A stretch of DNA of 8,925 nt from Bryobacteraceae bacterium. GTDB lineage: Bacteria; Acidobacteriota; Terriglobia; Bryobacterales; Bryobacteraceae. Position 1 is the first letter of the stretch. The number at the start of each line of letters is the position of its first letter. Under the pieces are notes generated by a model. That model saw only the letters and a list, made by a program, of their open reading frames with translations, was not told the origin of the DNA and made no database searches. Below, one piece after another: positions 1 through 7,140 of this stretch. Both the position numbers and the translations under genes were made by a program. The stretch covers positions 1 to 8,925 of the forward strand of contig JACMLA010000196.1 of the NCBI GenBank assembly GCA_014379815.1, read 5' to 3'.

Positions 1-701
1 GGCATCGCGAGCAATCTATTCATCGCTGCGAAGCCTCCTTCTACCGTGTGGTCGGCTTCAATCACGGTAGTTTCGTCAGTCGCCACGCGATGAGCCTCGA
101 GGCAGTCGAGGAAGGCGGTTCGCCGTACGCGTGCCGACGTCAAAGAGGACGGTCCTGCGATAAAAGCGATGCGCGCGTGGCCCAGCTGCATCAGGTGCAT
201 CATTGCTTGCGTGACACCGCCGCTGTAGTCGACCCGAAGGTTGCTAATGCCCGACGCTATTCGGCCCACGTCCAGAAATACAAGAGGCACGCGGCTCCTT
301 GAGAGCTTGTCAATAAGTTCCGAGTCCATTTCAGACGTCATGATCGCGACGCCTTCTGCCCGATGCTCCAGCATTCTGCGAACTGAGGCGGCCATCCGTT
401 CGGGCTTGTAAGAAGTCGAGCTCACGAGCACAGTGTAGTTGAGCGAGGTGCCTGCTTCTTCAAATTCATGCACTAACTCGGGAAAAAACGGATTCGTAAT
501 GTCGGAGACAATCAGCCCCAGAATGCGGCTATACCCAGAGACCAGGGTCCTCGCTTGCGTATTCGGATGATAGTCAAGCTCTTCGATCGCCTCCCAAACC
601 CTCGCGGCCTTTTCAGGCGTTACGGAGCCTGGATTATTGATGGTGCGGGAGACCGTGGCAATCGAGACTCCAGCTCGCTTTGCGACTTCGTGGATACTCA
701 T
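1..701 (-). CDS. LacI/GalR-family transcriptional regulator (C-terminus beyond window)
   Basis: This gene encodes a ligand-responsive DNA-binding repressor. It reads leftward from an ATG at 701-699 and stays open to base 1, giving 233 codons; the family is usually about 330-340 residues, so roughly the last 100 are outside the window. The start is fixed by the N-terminal helix-turn-helix, which begins almost at once: IHEVAKRAGVSIATVSR at residues 3-19, then NNPGSV and the hinge-helix signature YHPNTQAR (about residues 47-54). The periplasmic-binding-protein-like core follows, with the family-typical LGLIVSDITNPFFPELV near residues 62-78 and HARIAFIAGP near 181-190. It is transcribed divergently from the TPR-receptor operon, and a classic LacI-type palindrome lies in the shared upstream region, so it is the obvious candidate regulator of that operon. 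No strong ribosome binding site or promoter of its own is evident. The effector is unknown; sugars are common in the family. Confidence 0.95.
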   Translation of the reverse strand, partial: MSIHEVAKRAGVSIATVSRTINNPGSVTPEKAARVWEAIEELDYHPNTQARTLVSGYSRILGLIVSDITNPFFPELVHEFEEAGTSLNYTVLVSSTSYKPERMAASVRRMLEHRAEGVAIMTSEMDSELIDKLSRSRVPLVFLDVGRIASGISNLRVDYSGGVTQAMMHLMQLGHARIAFIAGPSSLTSARVRRTAFLDCLEAHRVATDETTVIEADHTVEGGFAAMNRLLAM

Positions 702-746
702 CGCGTAATCAGAAGCTTACAACGGTAACAGAAAATCGCGAGGCTA

Positions 747-775
747 TTGACGGTAACGAAATGGAGATGTAATAT
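747..775 (+). promoter_or_regulatory. Sigma-70-type promoter of the TPR-receptor operon
   Basis: TTGACG at 747-752 and TAATAT at 770-775 are separated by exactly 17 bp, which is close to the sigma-70 consensus in both boxes and spacing. Transcription would start near base 782, giving a leader of about 40 nt before the ATG at 822. The TTG of the -35 box is also a possible in-frame start for the TPR gene, but that would place the promoter inside the coding region. Confidence 0.7.
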
Positions 776-782
776 ATTTCTG

Positions 783-790
783 AAGCGCTT
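783..790. promoter_or_regulatory. Second short palindrome (AAGCGCTT) beside the operator
   Basis: AAGCGCTT is a perfect 8-bp palindrome with the same central CG dinucleotide. Its centre (786.5) is exactly 10 bp, about one helical turn, from the centre of the main operator. It covers the predicted start of transcription. It may be a weaker auxiliary half of a double operator; an 8-bp palindrome alone could be chance. Confidence 0.35.
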
Positions 791-803
791 GAAAACGTTT
801 TCA
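790..803. promoter_or_regulatory. LacI-family operator, perfect 14-bp palindrome
   Basis: TGAAAACGTTTTCA is a perfect inverted repeat with a central CG, the form bound by many LacI/GalR proteins such as CcpA and PurR. It is centred at 796.5, about 14 bp past the predicted start of transcription, where a bound repressor would block promoter escape. The neighbouring LacI-type protein is the likely ligand of this site; that pairing is inferred from position and motif type. Confidence 0.75.
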
Positions 804-821
804 GACGACCCCTTCGTGGCC

Positions 822-2015
822 ATGCCAGCCAACAGAAATCCCGCTTACTTCTTTGCCACACTCTGGGCAATAATTGCGTTATCTTTGGCATCTGGCGCCG
901 AAGTTGCCGATCCTTCCACGGCCGCTGTCGCCCTGTTCCAGCAAGGACAAGCCGCTTACAAGTCAGGCGACATGCAGGCTGCCCTCTCGGCCTATCGAAA
1001 GGCAATTGCTCTCGCACCGAACTTTGCCGGGGCTCATTTCAATATCGGACTGGTGCTGCATGATCGCAACCTCCCGGCCGAAGCACTGAAGTCTTTTTTG
1101 CTGGCACGCCAACTCGATCCAAAGCTACATGCCGCAGACTTATTCGTTGGCATCGAGCAGTACACATTGCATGCCTCCGCCGAAGCGGTGGACGCTTTGC
1201 GCAAGGCTGCAAAGAAGTCCCCTTCCAGCAAGGACTCCTGGCTTTGGCTAGGCAAAGCACACCTCGCATTAGGCCAGTTACGCGATGCAGCCGCCTCGCT
1301 CGAAGCAGCCAGAAGACTCGATCCCAACGATGCGCATGTGCTCTACAATCTCGGTCAGACCTACGCGCAGCTCAGCCAGGAAAGCTACACGTCGATGTAC
1401 CACAAGGCGCCAGATTCGCATCTGGTGGATATCGTCCTCGCAGAAGCCGCCGACGCTCAGAAGAATTTCACGGAAGCGTTATTCCGGTACGGCAAAGTGC
1501 TGCAGCGAGATCCTGCCGCGCCGGGTATTCACGAGGCGATCGGCGCGATCTACTTCGGACAATCGAAGTTTGCGGAAGCAAAAGCAGCGTTTCGCAGCGA
1601 GCTTGGGAACGACCCGAACAATGCAGGCGCGCTTACCCGGCTCGGCATGATTCTGGTTCACGAGCAACAGTACGAAGCGGGAATCGAGCATCTGCAGAAG
1701 AGCCTGAGTATCTCGCCCGAAACGAGTGTCGCTCATCTGTACCTGGGACGCGCGCTGCTGCGTTTGGGGAATGCGCAGGAGGCATTGCCGCACCTCATGA
1801 AGGCGTCGGCGCTCGATCCGTCGGATGCCGCGGTGCATTATCAGCTGTGGCAGGCGCATAACAAATTGGGACAGAAAACAAAGGCAGATGCGGAGCTAAA
1901 GACTTTCCGTCAGTTGAGTCAGATGAAACGGGACCGCGATCAGGAAAAGACGGCAAAGTGGCAGCGCATGGAAGTGCCGGCCGCATTGACGGATTCAGGA
2001 ATCGAGACTAAATGA
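822..2015 (+). CDS. Secreted tetratricopeptide-repeat protein (first gene of operon)
   Basis: This is an exported protein of 397 residues made almost wholly of TPR-type helical hairpins, which act as protein-protein scaffolds. The N-terminus carries a Sec signal peptide: an arginine at residue 5, a hydrophobic stretch from about 9 to 23, and a likely cut after the SGA at 24-26. The first repeat starts near residue 34 (ALFQQGQAAYKSGDMQAAL), and repeats with the alternating small and large residues and the closing DP or SP (LDPND, DPNNA, LDPSD) continue to about residue 365. A charged tail rich in K, R and E follows. I chose the ATG at 822 because the upstream in-frame TTG at 747 coincides with the promoter -35 box and would bury the signal peptide; no good ribosome binding site precedes 822. 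The stop overlaps the receptor start by ATGA, suggesting translational coupling. The specific partner is unknown, but the receptor is the natural candidate. Confidence 0.88.
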   Translation: MPANRNPAYFFATLWAIIALSLASGAEVADPSTAAVALFQQGQAAYKSGDMQAALSAYRKAIALAPNFAGAHFNIGLVLHDRNLPAEALKSFLLARQLDPKLHAADLFVGIEQYTLHASAEAVDALRKAAKKSPSSKDSWLWLGKAHLALGQLRDAAASLEAARRLDPNDAHVLYNLGQTYAQLSQESYTSMYHKAPDSHLVDIVLAEAADAQKNFTEALFRYGKVLQRDPAAPGIHEAIGAIYFGQSKFAEAKAAFRSELGNDPNNAGALTRLGMILVHEQQYEAGIEHLQKSLSISPETSVAHLYLGRALLRLGNAQEALPHLMKASALDPSDAAVHYQLWQAHNKLGQKTKADAELKTFRQLSQMKRDRDQEKTAKWQRMEVPAALTDSGIETK

Positions 2016-5000
2016 TGCCAAACAGGAATGGAGTGAAAAGCGTGAAAAAACTGATTCATTGGTGGGCCGTACTTGTGCTGGCGACGATTCCGCTTGCGCT
2101 CTCCGCACAGACAGTCCGGGGAACGCTCACCGGAACGGTTCTCGATGCAACGGGCGCCGCCGTTCCAGGCGCTACCGTAACCCTGACGAACGATGCACTT
2201 GGCGTGAAAATTGCCACACAAACTTCCACGTCCGGTGTTTACACTCTGCCTGAGGTGCGGTTCGGTACATACTCAGTCACAGTGGCCCAAAAGGGCTTTC
2301 AAACAGTCAGCACCTCGAATGTGATTGTTGCTGCGAATCAGGTGACCCGATTCGACACATCTCTCCAGGTGGGCGACGTTTCTACTACGGTTGAAGTGAC
2401 GGCGGAGGCGCCCCTGTTGCAGCAGGACACCTCCGCCGTGCAGACCAACGTATCCACGAAGCAGTTAGTGGAACTTCCACTGGCTTTGGGCGGTTTCGGG
2501 ACCCGCTCTCCGGAAGCGTTCGTGTTCCTGACGCCGGGGCAGAGTGGCGACATCTTCATGAGCTCTTCGAACGGAGGCCAGACTTTCTCTAACTCCGTAC
2601 TAATCGACGGCGGCAGCGCCGGACGATCCTGGTCGCCGGGCAACTTTGATGAAAGCTCACCGTCGGTGGATGCCATCGGTGAGATGACGATCAAGACAAA
2701 CGCTTTTTCCGCTGAATACGGACGCACGGGAAGTTCGATTACGAGCTTCGCGCTGCGCTCAGGCAGTAACCAATATCACGGAGTGTTGTATGAGTTTCTT
2801 CGCAATCAGAAGCTGGACGCAAAAGGTTTTTATCACAACCAGAATCTGACGGATCGCAAGAACGACTTCGGTGGAACCATCGGCGGACCCTTCGTCATTC
2901 CCAAACTTTATAACGGCAGGAATAAGACGTTTTTCTTCTTCTCTTTCGAGGGCTTCCGCACCAAACTTCCCTACACCGGGACGCGGCGGTTTCCAACGGA
3001 GAGGCAGCAGCAGGGCGACTTTGGCGAATTGGCCGCGCTCGCTAATCCGATCCTTATTTATGATCCTTTGACGCGTCAGCCTTTTCCTCAGAACGTGATT
3101 CCGCAGAACCGACTCAGTTCGGTCTCCAGATTCGCGCTTCCATTTTTTCCGAAGCCGAACCTGCTAAGTCAGGGAAGCGGACTGCGCGATCAATATATCG
3201 CCACCATTCCGACTTCGGTCAATCAGGACCTGGTTACGTCCGTAGTTGACCACAACTTCAACGAAGCAAATCGAGTGCATTTCAGTTGGTCACGGCGACA
3301 GAACGACCGGACGCGCGACCCAGAGAACCTCATCCCGTTTGACAATCCGCTTACCCAGGGACGGCTGCAGAACTACAACACGAACCAATGGCGGGCCTCG
3401 CTCGACACGATAATCACACCCCGCTTGCTGAATCACCTGAACTTGAGTACGGATCGGGTTCGCAGCACGAACGGCAGCGTCACCCTCGGACAGAACTTTG
3501 TCCAGAGTGCCGGCCTGGCCGGGGTGTCGAATACGCATACATCCACTCAGGAAATCGAAGGCTACACGACGTTGGGAAATGGCGAAGTCAACACTGCCTA
3601 CGACACGCGTTTCGAACTTGCCAATCACGTCACCTGGACACGCAACACGCACACCTTCAAATTTGGCATCGACCTGCGGCGGACGCACCAGACGCAGCAA
3701 GCGCTTAATAACAGTGCCGGCACATTCCGTTTCCGGCCCATCTCCACCTCGGGGCCAGACGGCAGTGGCGGTGACGCGTTTGCCAGCTATCTGTTGGGAG
3801 CAGTCCACAACGCGCAAACAGCAGTCTGGCTCACGACTCCAGGCTGGCGTTACATGTACTATTCCGGCTTCGTGCAGGATGACTGGAAAATCACGTCGCG
3901 ACTTACCCTCAATCTTGGGTTGCGTTATGACCTCGAGAAGCCACGTCATGAGCAGTTGAACCGTCATTCTTCACTGGACCCGTCTTTGGCGAATCCTTTA
4001 GCGGGAGGGATTCCGGGCGCGCTGGCAATCGCCAGTGACAGCCGTCGCACCTTCGATAAAACCGACAAAAACAACTTCGGACCGCGTGTGGGTTTCGCCT
4101 GGTCTCCGACGAACTCCACTGTGATCCGAGGCGGTTACGGTCTTTACTACAATCTCCTTTTCTACAACGATTTCGGCGAGGCGGGCACGCTCGGCTTCAA
4201 TGCCAATCCACTGTTCGAAAGTCCCAATGGACGTGACCCGGCCTTCTACTGGCAGAACGGATTTCCGCAGAACTTCGCGCGTCCTCCATTCACTGACCCA
4301 TCAGCGTTAAACGGCCAGAACATCGATCTATACGACGCCAACGGGAAACCTCCGTATGTCTCTTCGTGGAACCTGGGCGTAGAGCGCGCGGTAGGTGGCA
4401 ACATGCGCGTGTCGGCTTTCTATGTGGCGAACAAAGGCACGCGCCTGTACCGCGCTTACAACGTGCAACAGTTGCGTCCGGAACAACTGCGTCTCGGCGA
4501 TCTGCTCACCCGGAGGATTGACGACCCCTCTGTCGTAGCGGCCGGGTTCCGTTCACCCTATCCGAACTTTATTCAGGACTGGGGCAATGGCGCGACCCTC
4601 AACCGCGCACTTCGCCGCTTTCCGCAGTACAGCAACGTGAATTACGTCAACAACACTGACGGAAACTCTACCTACAACTCGCTCCAGCTTAAGGCGGAAA
4701 ACCGCTTCAAAGCCGGACTGACTTTACTCGTAGCGTATACCTGGGCGAAACACCTCACGAATGCGGACTCGGCTTCGCAATGGAATTCGGCCGGTTTGCA
4801 GAACGACTACGATACCCGCCAGGGTAAATCGGTTTCGCGCAGTGACAGGCCCCACGTGCTGGCCGTTAGCTATATTTATGAGCTGCCCTTTGGGCGCGGC
4901 AAGAAGTTCCTCAATAAAGGCGGCGCGGTGAATAAGATCGTGGGAGGCTGGCAGACTAACGCGACGTTAAGATACCAGTCCGGGCCTCCACTGGAGTTCG

Positions 5001-5449
5001 GTGCGGACTGCCCCTCGATCACCCAGGTGAACGCAGGCTTCTGCCGTCCCAGCTTTACAGGATCGCAGGAATTCACGGGACCCGGTAAAGAGAACGTAGA
5101 TCCGAACGCACGCCAGCCGTACCTGAACGCGGCGGCCTTCACCGTTCCGTCCCCATATACCTACGGCAATGTAAGCCGCACCGTGGACTTTATTCGTGGG
5201 TGGAATTTCGCCAGCGAGAACCTCGCCGTATTTAAAAACACTCAGTTCACCGAAAGGGTGAATCTGCAGTTCCGGGCGGAAGCATTCAACGCCTTTAACC
5301 GCACCATCTTTAACCAGCCCGATACTTTCGTGGGCCAGTACAACGCAAGTAGTCCGGGCAATGTTCAGCGCAACCAGAATTTTGGCTTTTATCAGGGCCA
5401 GGCGAATGAATCCCGCCAGATTCAGCTTGGCTTGAAGCTGATATTCTAG
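2012..5449 (+). CDS. Oar-like TonB-dependent outer-membrane receptor
   Basis: This is a large outer-membrane beta-barrel of up to 1,145 residues, of the Oar-like class expanded in Acidobacteriota. A signal peptide (KK followed by a hydrophobic run) ends near LSA at 30-32. A carboxypeptidase-regulatory-like beta-sandwich follows at about 35-125 (GTVLDATGAAVPGATVTL, then SGVYTLPEVRFGTYSVTV). Next come a plug-like region at about 145-260 with AEYGRTGSS and SGSNQYHG, and a barrel to the end, including FVQDDWKITSRLTLNLGLRYD near 620-640 and FGPRVGFAWSP near 690. The protein ends QLGLKLIF, with the terminal phenylalanine expected of outer-membrane barrels. The start is ambiguous. The ATG at 2012 overlaps the previous stop, but the GTG at 2042 begins right at the signal peptide (MKKLIHWW) and has GGAG 8 nt upstream, and a GTG at 2033 has AGGA 5 nt upstream. 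Family members are thought to import or bind large substrates; the substrate here is not deducible. Confidence 0.93.
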   Translation: MMPNRNGVKSVKKLIHWWAVLVLATIPLALSAQTVRGTLTGTVLDATGAAVPGATVTLTNDALGVKIATQTSTSGVYTLPEVRFGTYSVTVAQKGFQTVSTSNVIVAANQVTRFDTSLQVGDVSTTVEVTAEAPLLQQDTSAVQTNVSTKQLVELPLALGGFGTRSPEAFVFLTPGQSGDIFMSSSNGGQTFSNSVLIDGGSAGRSWSPGNFDESSPSVDAIGEMTIKTNAFSAEYGRTGSSITSFALRSGSNQYHGVLYEFLRNQKLDAKGFYHNQNLTDRKNDFGGTIGGPFVIPKLYNGRNKTFFFFSFEGFRTKLPYTGTRRFPTERQQQGDFGELAALANPILIYDPLTRQPFPQNVIPQNRLSSVSRFALPFFPKPNLLSQGSGLRDQYIATIPTSVNQDLVTSVVDHNFNEANRVHFSWSRRQNDRTRDPENLIPFDNPLTQGRLQNYNTNQWRASLDTIITPRLLNHLNLSTDRVRSTNGSVTLGQNFVQSAGLAGVSNTHTSTQEIEGYTTLGNGEVNTAYDTRFELANHVTWTRNTHTFKFGIDLRRTHQTQQALNNSAGTFRFRPISTSGPDGSGGDAFASYLLGAVHNAQTAVWLTTPGWRYMYYSGFVQDDWKITSRLTLNLGLRYDLEKPRHEQLNRHSSLDPSLANPLAGGIPGALAIASDSRRTFDKTDKNNFGPRVGFAWSPTNSTVIRGGYGLYYNLLFYNDFGEAGTLGFNANPLFESPNGRDPAFYWQNGFPQNFARPPFTDPSALNGQNIDLYDANGKPPYVSSWNLGVERAVGGNMRVSAFYVANKGTRLYRAYNVQQLRPEQLRLGDLLTRRIDDPSVVAAGFRSPYPNFIQDWGNGATLNRALRRFPQYSNVNYVNNTDGNSTYNSLQLKAENRFKAGLTLLVAYTWAKHLTNADSASQWNSAGLQNDYDTRQGKSVSRSDRPHVLAVSYIYELPFGRGKKFLNKGGAVNKIVGGWQTNATLRYQSGPPLEFGADCPSITQVNAGFCRPSFTGSQEFTGPGKENVDPNARQPYLNAAAFTVPSPYTYGNVSRTVDFIRGWNFASENLAVFKNTQFTERVNLQFRAEAFNAFNRTIFNQPDTFVGQYNASSPGNVQRNQNFGFYQGQANESRQIQLGLKLIF

Positions 5450-5453
5450 GCAC

Positions 5454-5490
5454 GCAGGGCACGGACGTTTACAGGCGGTCCGTGCCCTGC
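5454..5490 (+). terminator. Perfect 13-bp-stem hairpin between receptor and second TPR gene
   Basis: GCAGGGCACGGAC (5454-5466) and GTCCGTGCCCTGC (5478-5490) pair perfectly around an 11-nt loop. The hairpin starts 5 nt after the receptor stop codon and is followed by only TTTGGTC, so it is a weak rho-independent terminator at best. It ends 7 nt before the ATG at 5498, where the ribosome binding site should be. Attenuation, mRNA 3'-end protection or translational control of the TPR genes are all possible. Confidence 0.6.
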
Positions 5491-5497
5491 TTTGGTC

Positions 5498-6811
5498 ATG
5501 CTCCTCTTCCTCTGTTTCGTGCCTCTGCTTTACGGCGCTGATCTCCTCTCTCTTGCGGCCGGGAAACTCCAGAACTCCGATGCACCCGGTGCAGCGAAGC
5601 TACTTCGGGCTCACCTCGCACAGTCGCCTCGCGACGCAGCTGCGTGGAATTTATTAGGAGTCGCGGAAACCGAACAGAAGCGTGGCAAGGCAGCCGATGC
5701 CGCGTTCGATCGCGCTATAGCCCTGCAGCCGGATTCGTCAGCGACTCGCGAGAATTACGGGACATCTTTGTACAAACGTGGTGAATTTGGGAAAGCCAAA
5801 AGCCAGCTGGCGGAGGCAGCGCGGCTCGGCGCTACGAACCCCGGCGTGCTGTACCAACTGGCAGTGTCGCGCCTCCGCACAGGCGAAGCAGAGGTGGGCT
5901 TGCGGGATCTAAGCGGACTGCGCGATCATTTTGCGACTTTGCCGGAGTACTGGCAGGAACTCGGCATTGCCCAGAGTGTCGGCGATCTGAACGAGGCATC
6001 GCAAAGTCTCGACCGGGCTCTTTCGCTCGATTCGGAAAGTGTGCGTTCGCTCGCCGCTGCTGCCTTCGTGGCGGAGAGACGCAATGACACCGAGCGGGCG
6101 CTTGTCTATCTGTTGAAAGCTCGCGCACTGGCGCCGGCTTCTGTCCCGCTTCTGGTTCAGTTCGGCCGCGTTTGTCTGCAACGGGAACTCGGACAGGACT
6201 CGCTCGAAGCACTCGGCAAAGCCCACCGCGCTCAACCAGGCCATCAGGAAGCGCTATACCTGCTTGCCGCCGCGAACATCACGGTGGAACAGTTTCAGGA
6301 AGCATACAAGTTGCTTGTTGAGTTCACCAGGCAGGCCCCGGGTAACGCCACGGCCCATCATTCACTCGGCTGGCTCGATCTCAAGTTGAACCGTCCGGAG
6401 TCTGCCAGATCGCACTTTGATCAGGCACTGAAACTGGCCCCCGATTTTCCCAATACGCTCCTGGAGCTGGCCGATTTAGACCTTATCTCAGGAGATCTCG
6501 ATCGCAGCGAACAGAGCGTAATGCGGGCTCTGAAGCAGAAGCCCAATTCCGCCCGGGGACACCTGATCCTTGGCGACATCGCGAATCAGCGAGGCGATAT
6601 CGAAAAAGCTCAGAATGCTTATGAGACTGCCATCCGTCATGATGAAAATCTGGCTGCCGCGCACTCGAGGCTGGCACGCATTCTGTTTCGCAAACGCGAT
6701 GTGGCAGGCGGAACTCGCGAGCAGAAACTCGCGGCCGCTTTGCAGGAGCTAGACAAGAAACAAAGCCGCCGGGCTCTGCGCCTCGCAGGCATGGACCCCA
6801 GCCTGCCATGA
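5498..6811 (+). CDS. Secreted tetratricopeptide-repeat protein (third gene of operon)
   Basis: This 437-residue protein is built from about ten or more TPR-like helical hairpins. It opens with a short hydrophobic stretch (MLLFLCFVPLLYG) that looks like a minimal signal peptide with a probable cut near YGA; it lacks the usual positive charges, so export is likely rather than sure. Repeats begin near residue 16 and continue to about 415, with clear examples at AWNLLGVAETEQKRGKAADA, AHHSLGWLDLKLNRPESARS and GHLILGDIANQRGDIEKAQN. The ATG at 5498 is preferred over the in-frame TTG at 5492, which lies at the foot of the hairpin. No ribosome binding site is visible, because the hairpin occupies that space. 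Its stop overlaps the next TPR gene by ATGA. The role is presumably a periplasmic scaffold acting with the receptor; a specific function cannot be read from the sequence. Confidence 0.85.
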   Translation: MLLFLCFVPLLYGADLLSLAAGKLQNSDAPGAAKLLRAHLAQSPRDAAAWNLLGVAETEQKRGKAADAAFDRAIALQPDSSATRENYGTSLYKRGEFGKAKSQLAEAARLGATNPGVLYQLAVSRLRTGEAEVGLRDLSGLRDHFATLPEYWQELGIAQSVGDLNEASQSLDRALSLDSESVRSLAAAAFVAERRNDTERALVYLLKARALAPASVPLLVQFGRVCLQRELGQDSLEALGKAHRAQPGHQEALYLLAAANITVEQFQEAYKLLVEFTRQAPGNATAHHSLGWLDLKLNRPESARSHFDQALKLAPDFPNTLLELADLDLISGDLDRSEQSVMRALKQKPNSARGHLILGDIANQRGDIEKAQNAYETAIRHDENLAAAHSRLARILFRKRDVAGGTREQKLAAALQELDKKQSRRALRLAGMDPSLP

Positions 6812-7140
6812 TCGCATTGGCGTTGTTTGCCTCGTCTCTGTTTCACTTCGATACGGCAAAGGCACTCTATCGGGCTGAACAGTATGAGAACGCTTTGAAG
6901 CAGCTCGATACATCGGAGCAGCTTCGCGAGCCCGCCCCTCTTCGGCCTCTGTATCGCGGCAAGTGCCTGGCTCAGTTAGGCAAGTGGCAAGATGTGCAAG
7001 CTGTACTGGAACCCTTTCTGGCAACACATCCTGACAATGCGGACGGCTGGTATTGGCTGGGTGCGAGCCAGTACTACGCGCACAGGCTGGACCAGTCGCT
7101 GGTGTCGCTGGACAAGGCATTTAGGAACTTGTTGAATTAG
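6808..7140 (+). pseudogene. TPR protein gene truncated by the IS element
   Basis: The frame starts at the ATG of an ATGA overlap with the preceding TPR gene and encodes a weak hydrophobic N-terminus (MIALALFASSLF) followed by two or three TPR-like hairpins, including ADGWYWLGASQYYAHRLDQS at about 72-91. The layout resembles part of the first TPR protein, whose WLWLGKAHLALGQ segment is similar. Host-encoded residues end at F105. The last five residues (RNLLN) and the TAG stop are read from the terminal inverted repeat of the insertion sequence. The original gene was therefore probably longer, like its 397- and 437-residue neighbours. The 110-residue product may still be made but lacks the rest of the repeat array. 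Confidence 0.75.
7122..7136 (+). repeat. IS left terminal inverted repeat (with flanking TA)
   Basis: TAGGAACTTGTTGAA is the exact reverse complement of 8380-8394. Further inward the two ends still agree in part (TTAGGCAG versus AAAGCCTG). It supplies the last codons of the truncated TPR gene. Confidence 0.9.

Noticed and set aside
48..302. Plus-strand open frame of 84 codons at the left end.
   Set aside because: It lies wholly antisense to the well-supported LacI-family gene and its translation resembles no protein family.
747..821. Upstream TTG at 747 as the start of the first TPR gene (25 extra residues).
   Set aside because: The TTG is the first part of a good -35 box, the extension covers the -10 box and the operator, and it would place a polar, charged stretch before a clear signal peptide.
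1244..1861. Plus-strand 205-codon frame overlapping the first TPR gene.
   Set aside because: It is an arginine-rich alternate-frame shadow of the TPR gene, whose repeat pattern is clear in its own frame.
3290..3967. Long minus-strand open frame (225 codons) inside the receptor gene.
   Set aside because: It is antisense to coding sequence with strong Oar-like features; its product is compositionally odd and has no start context or recognisable domain.
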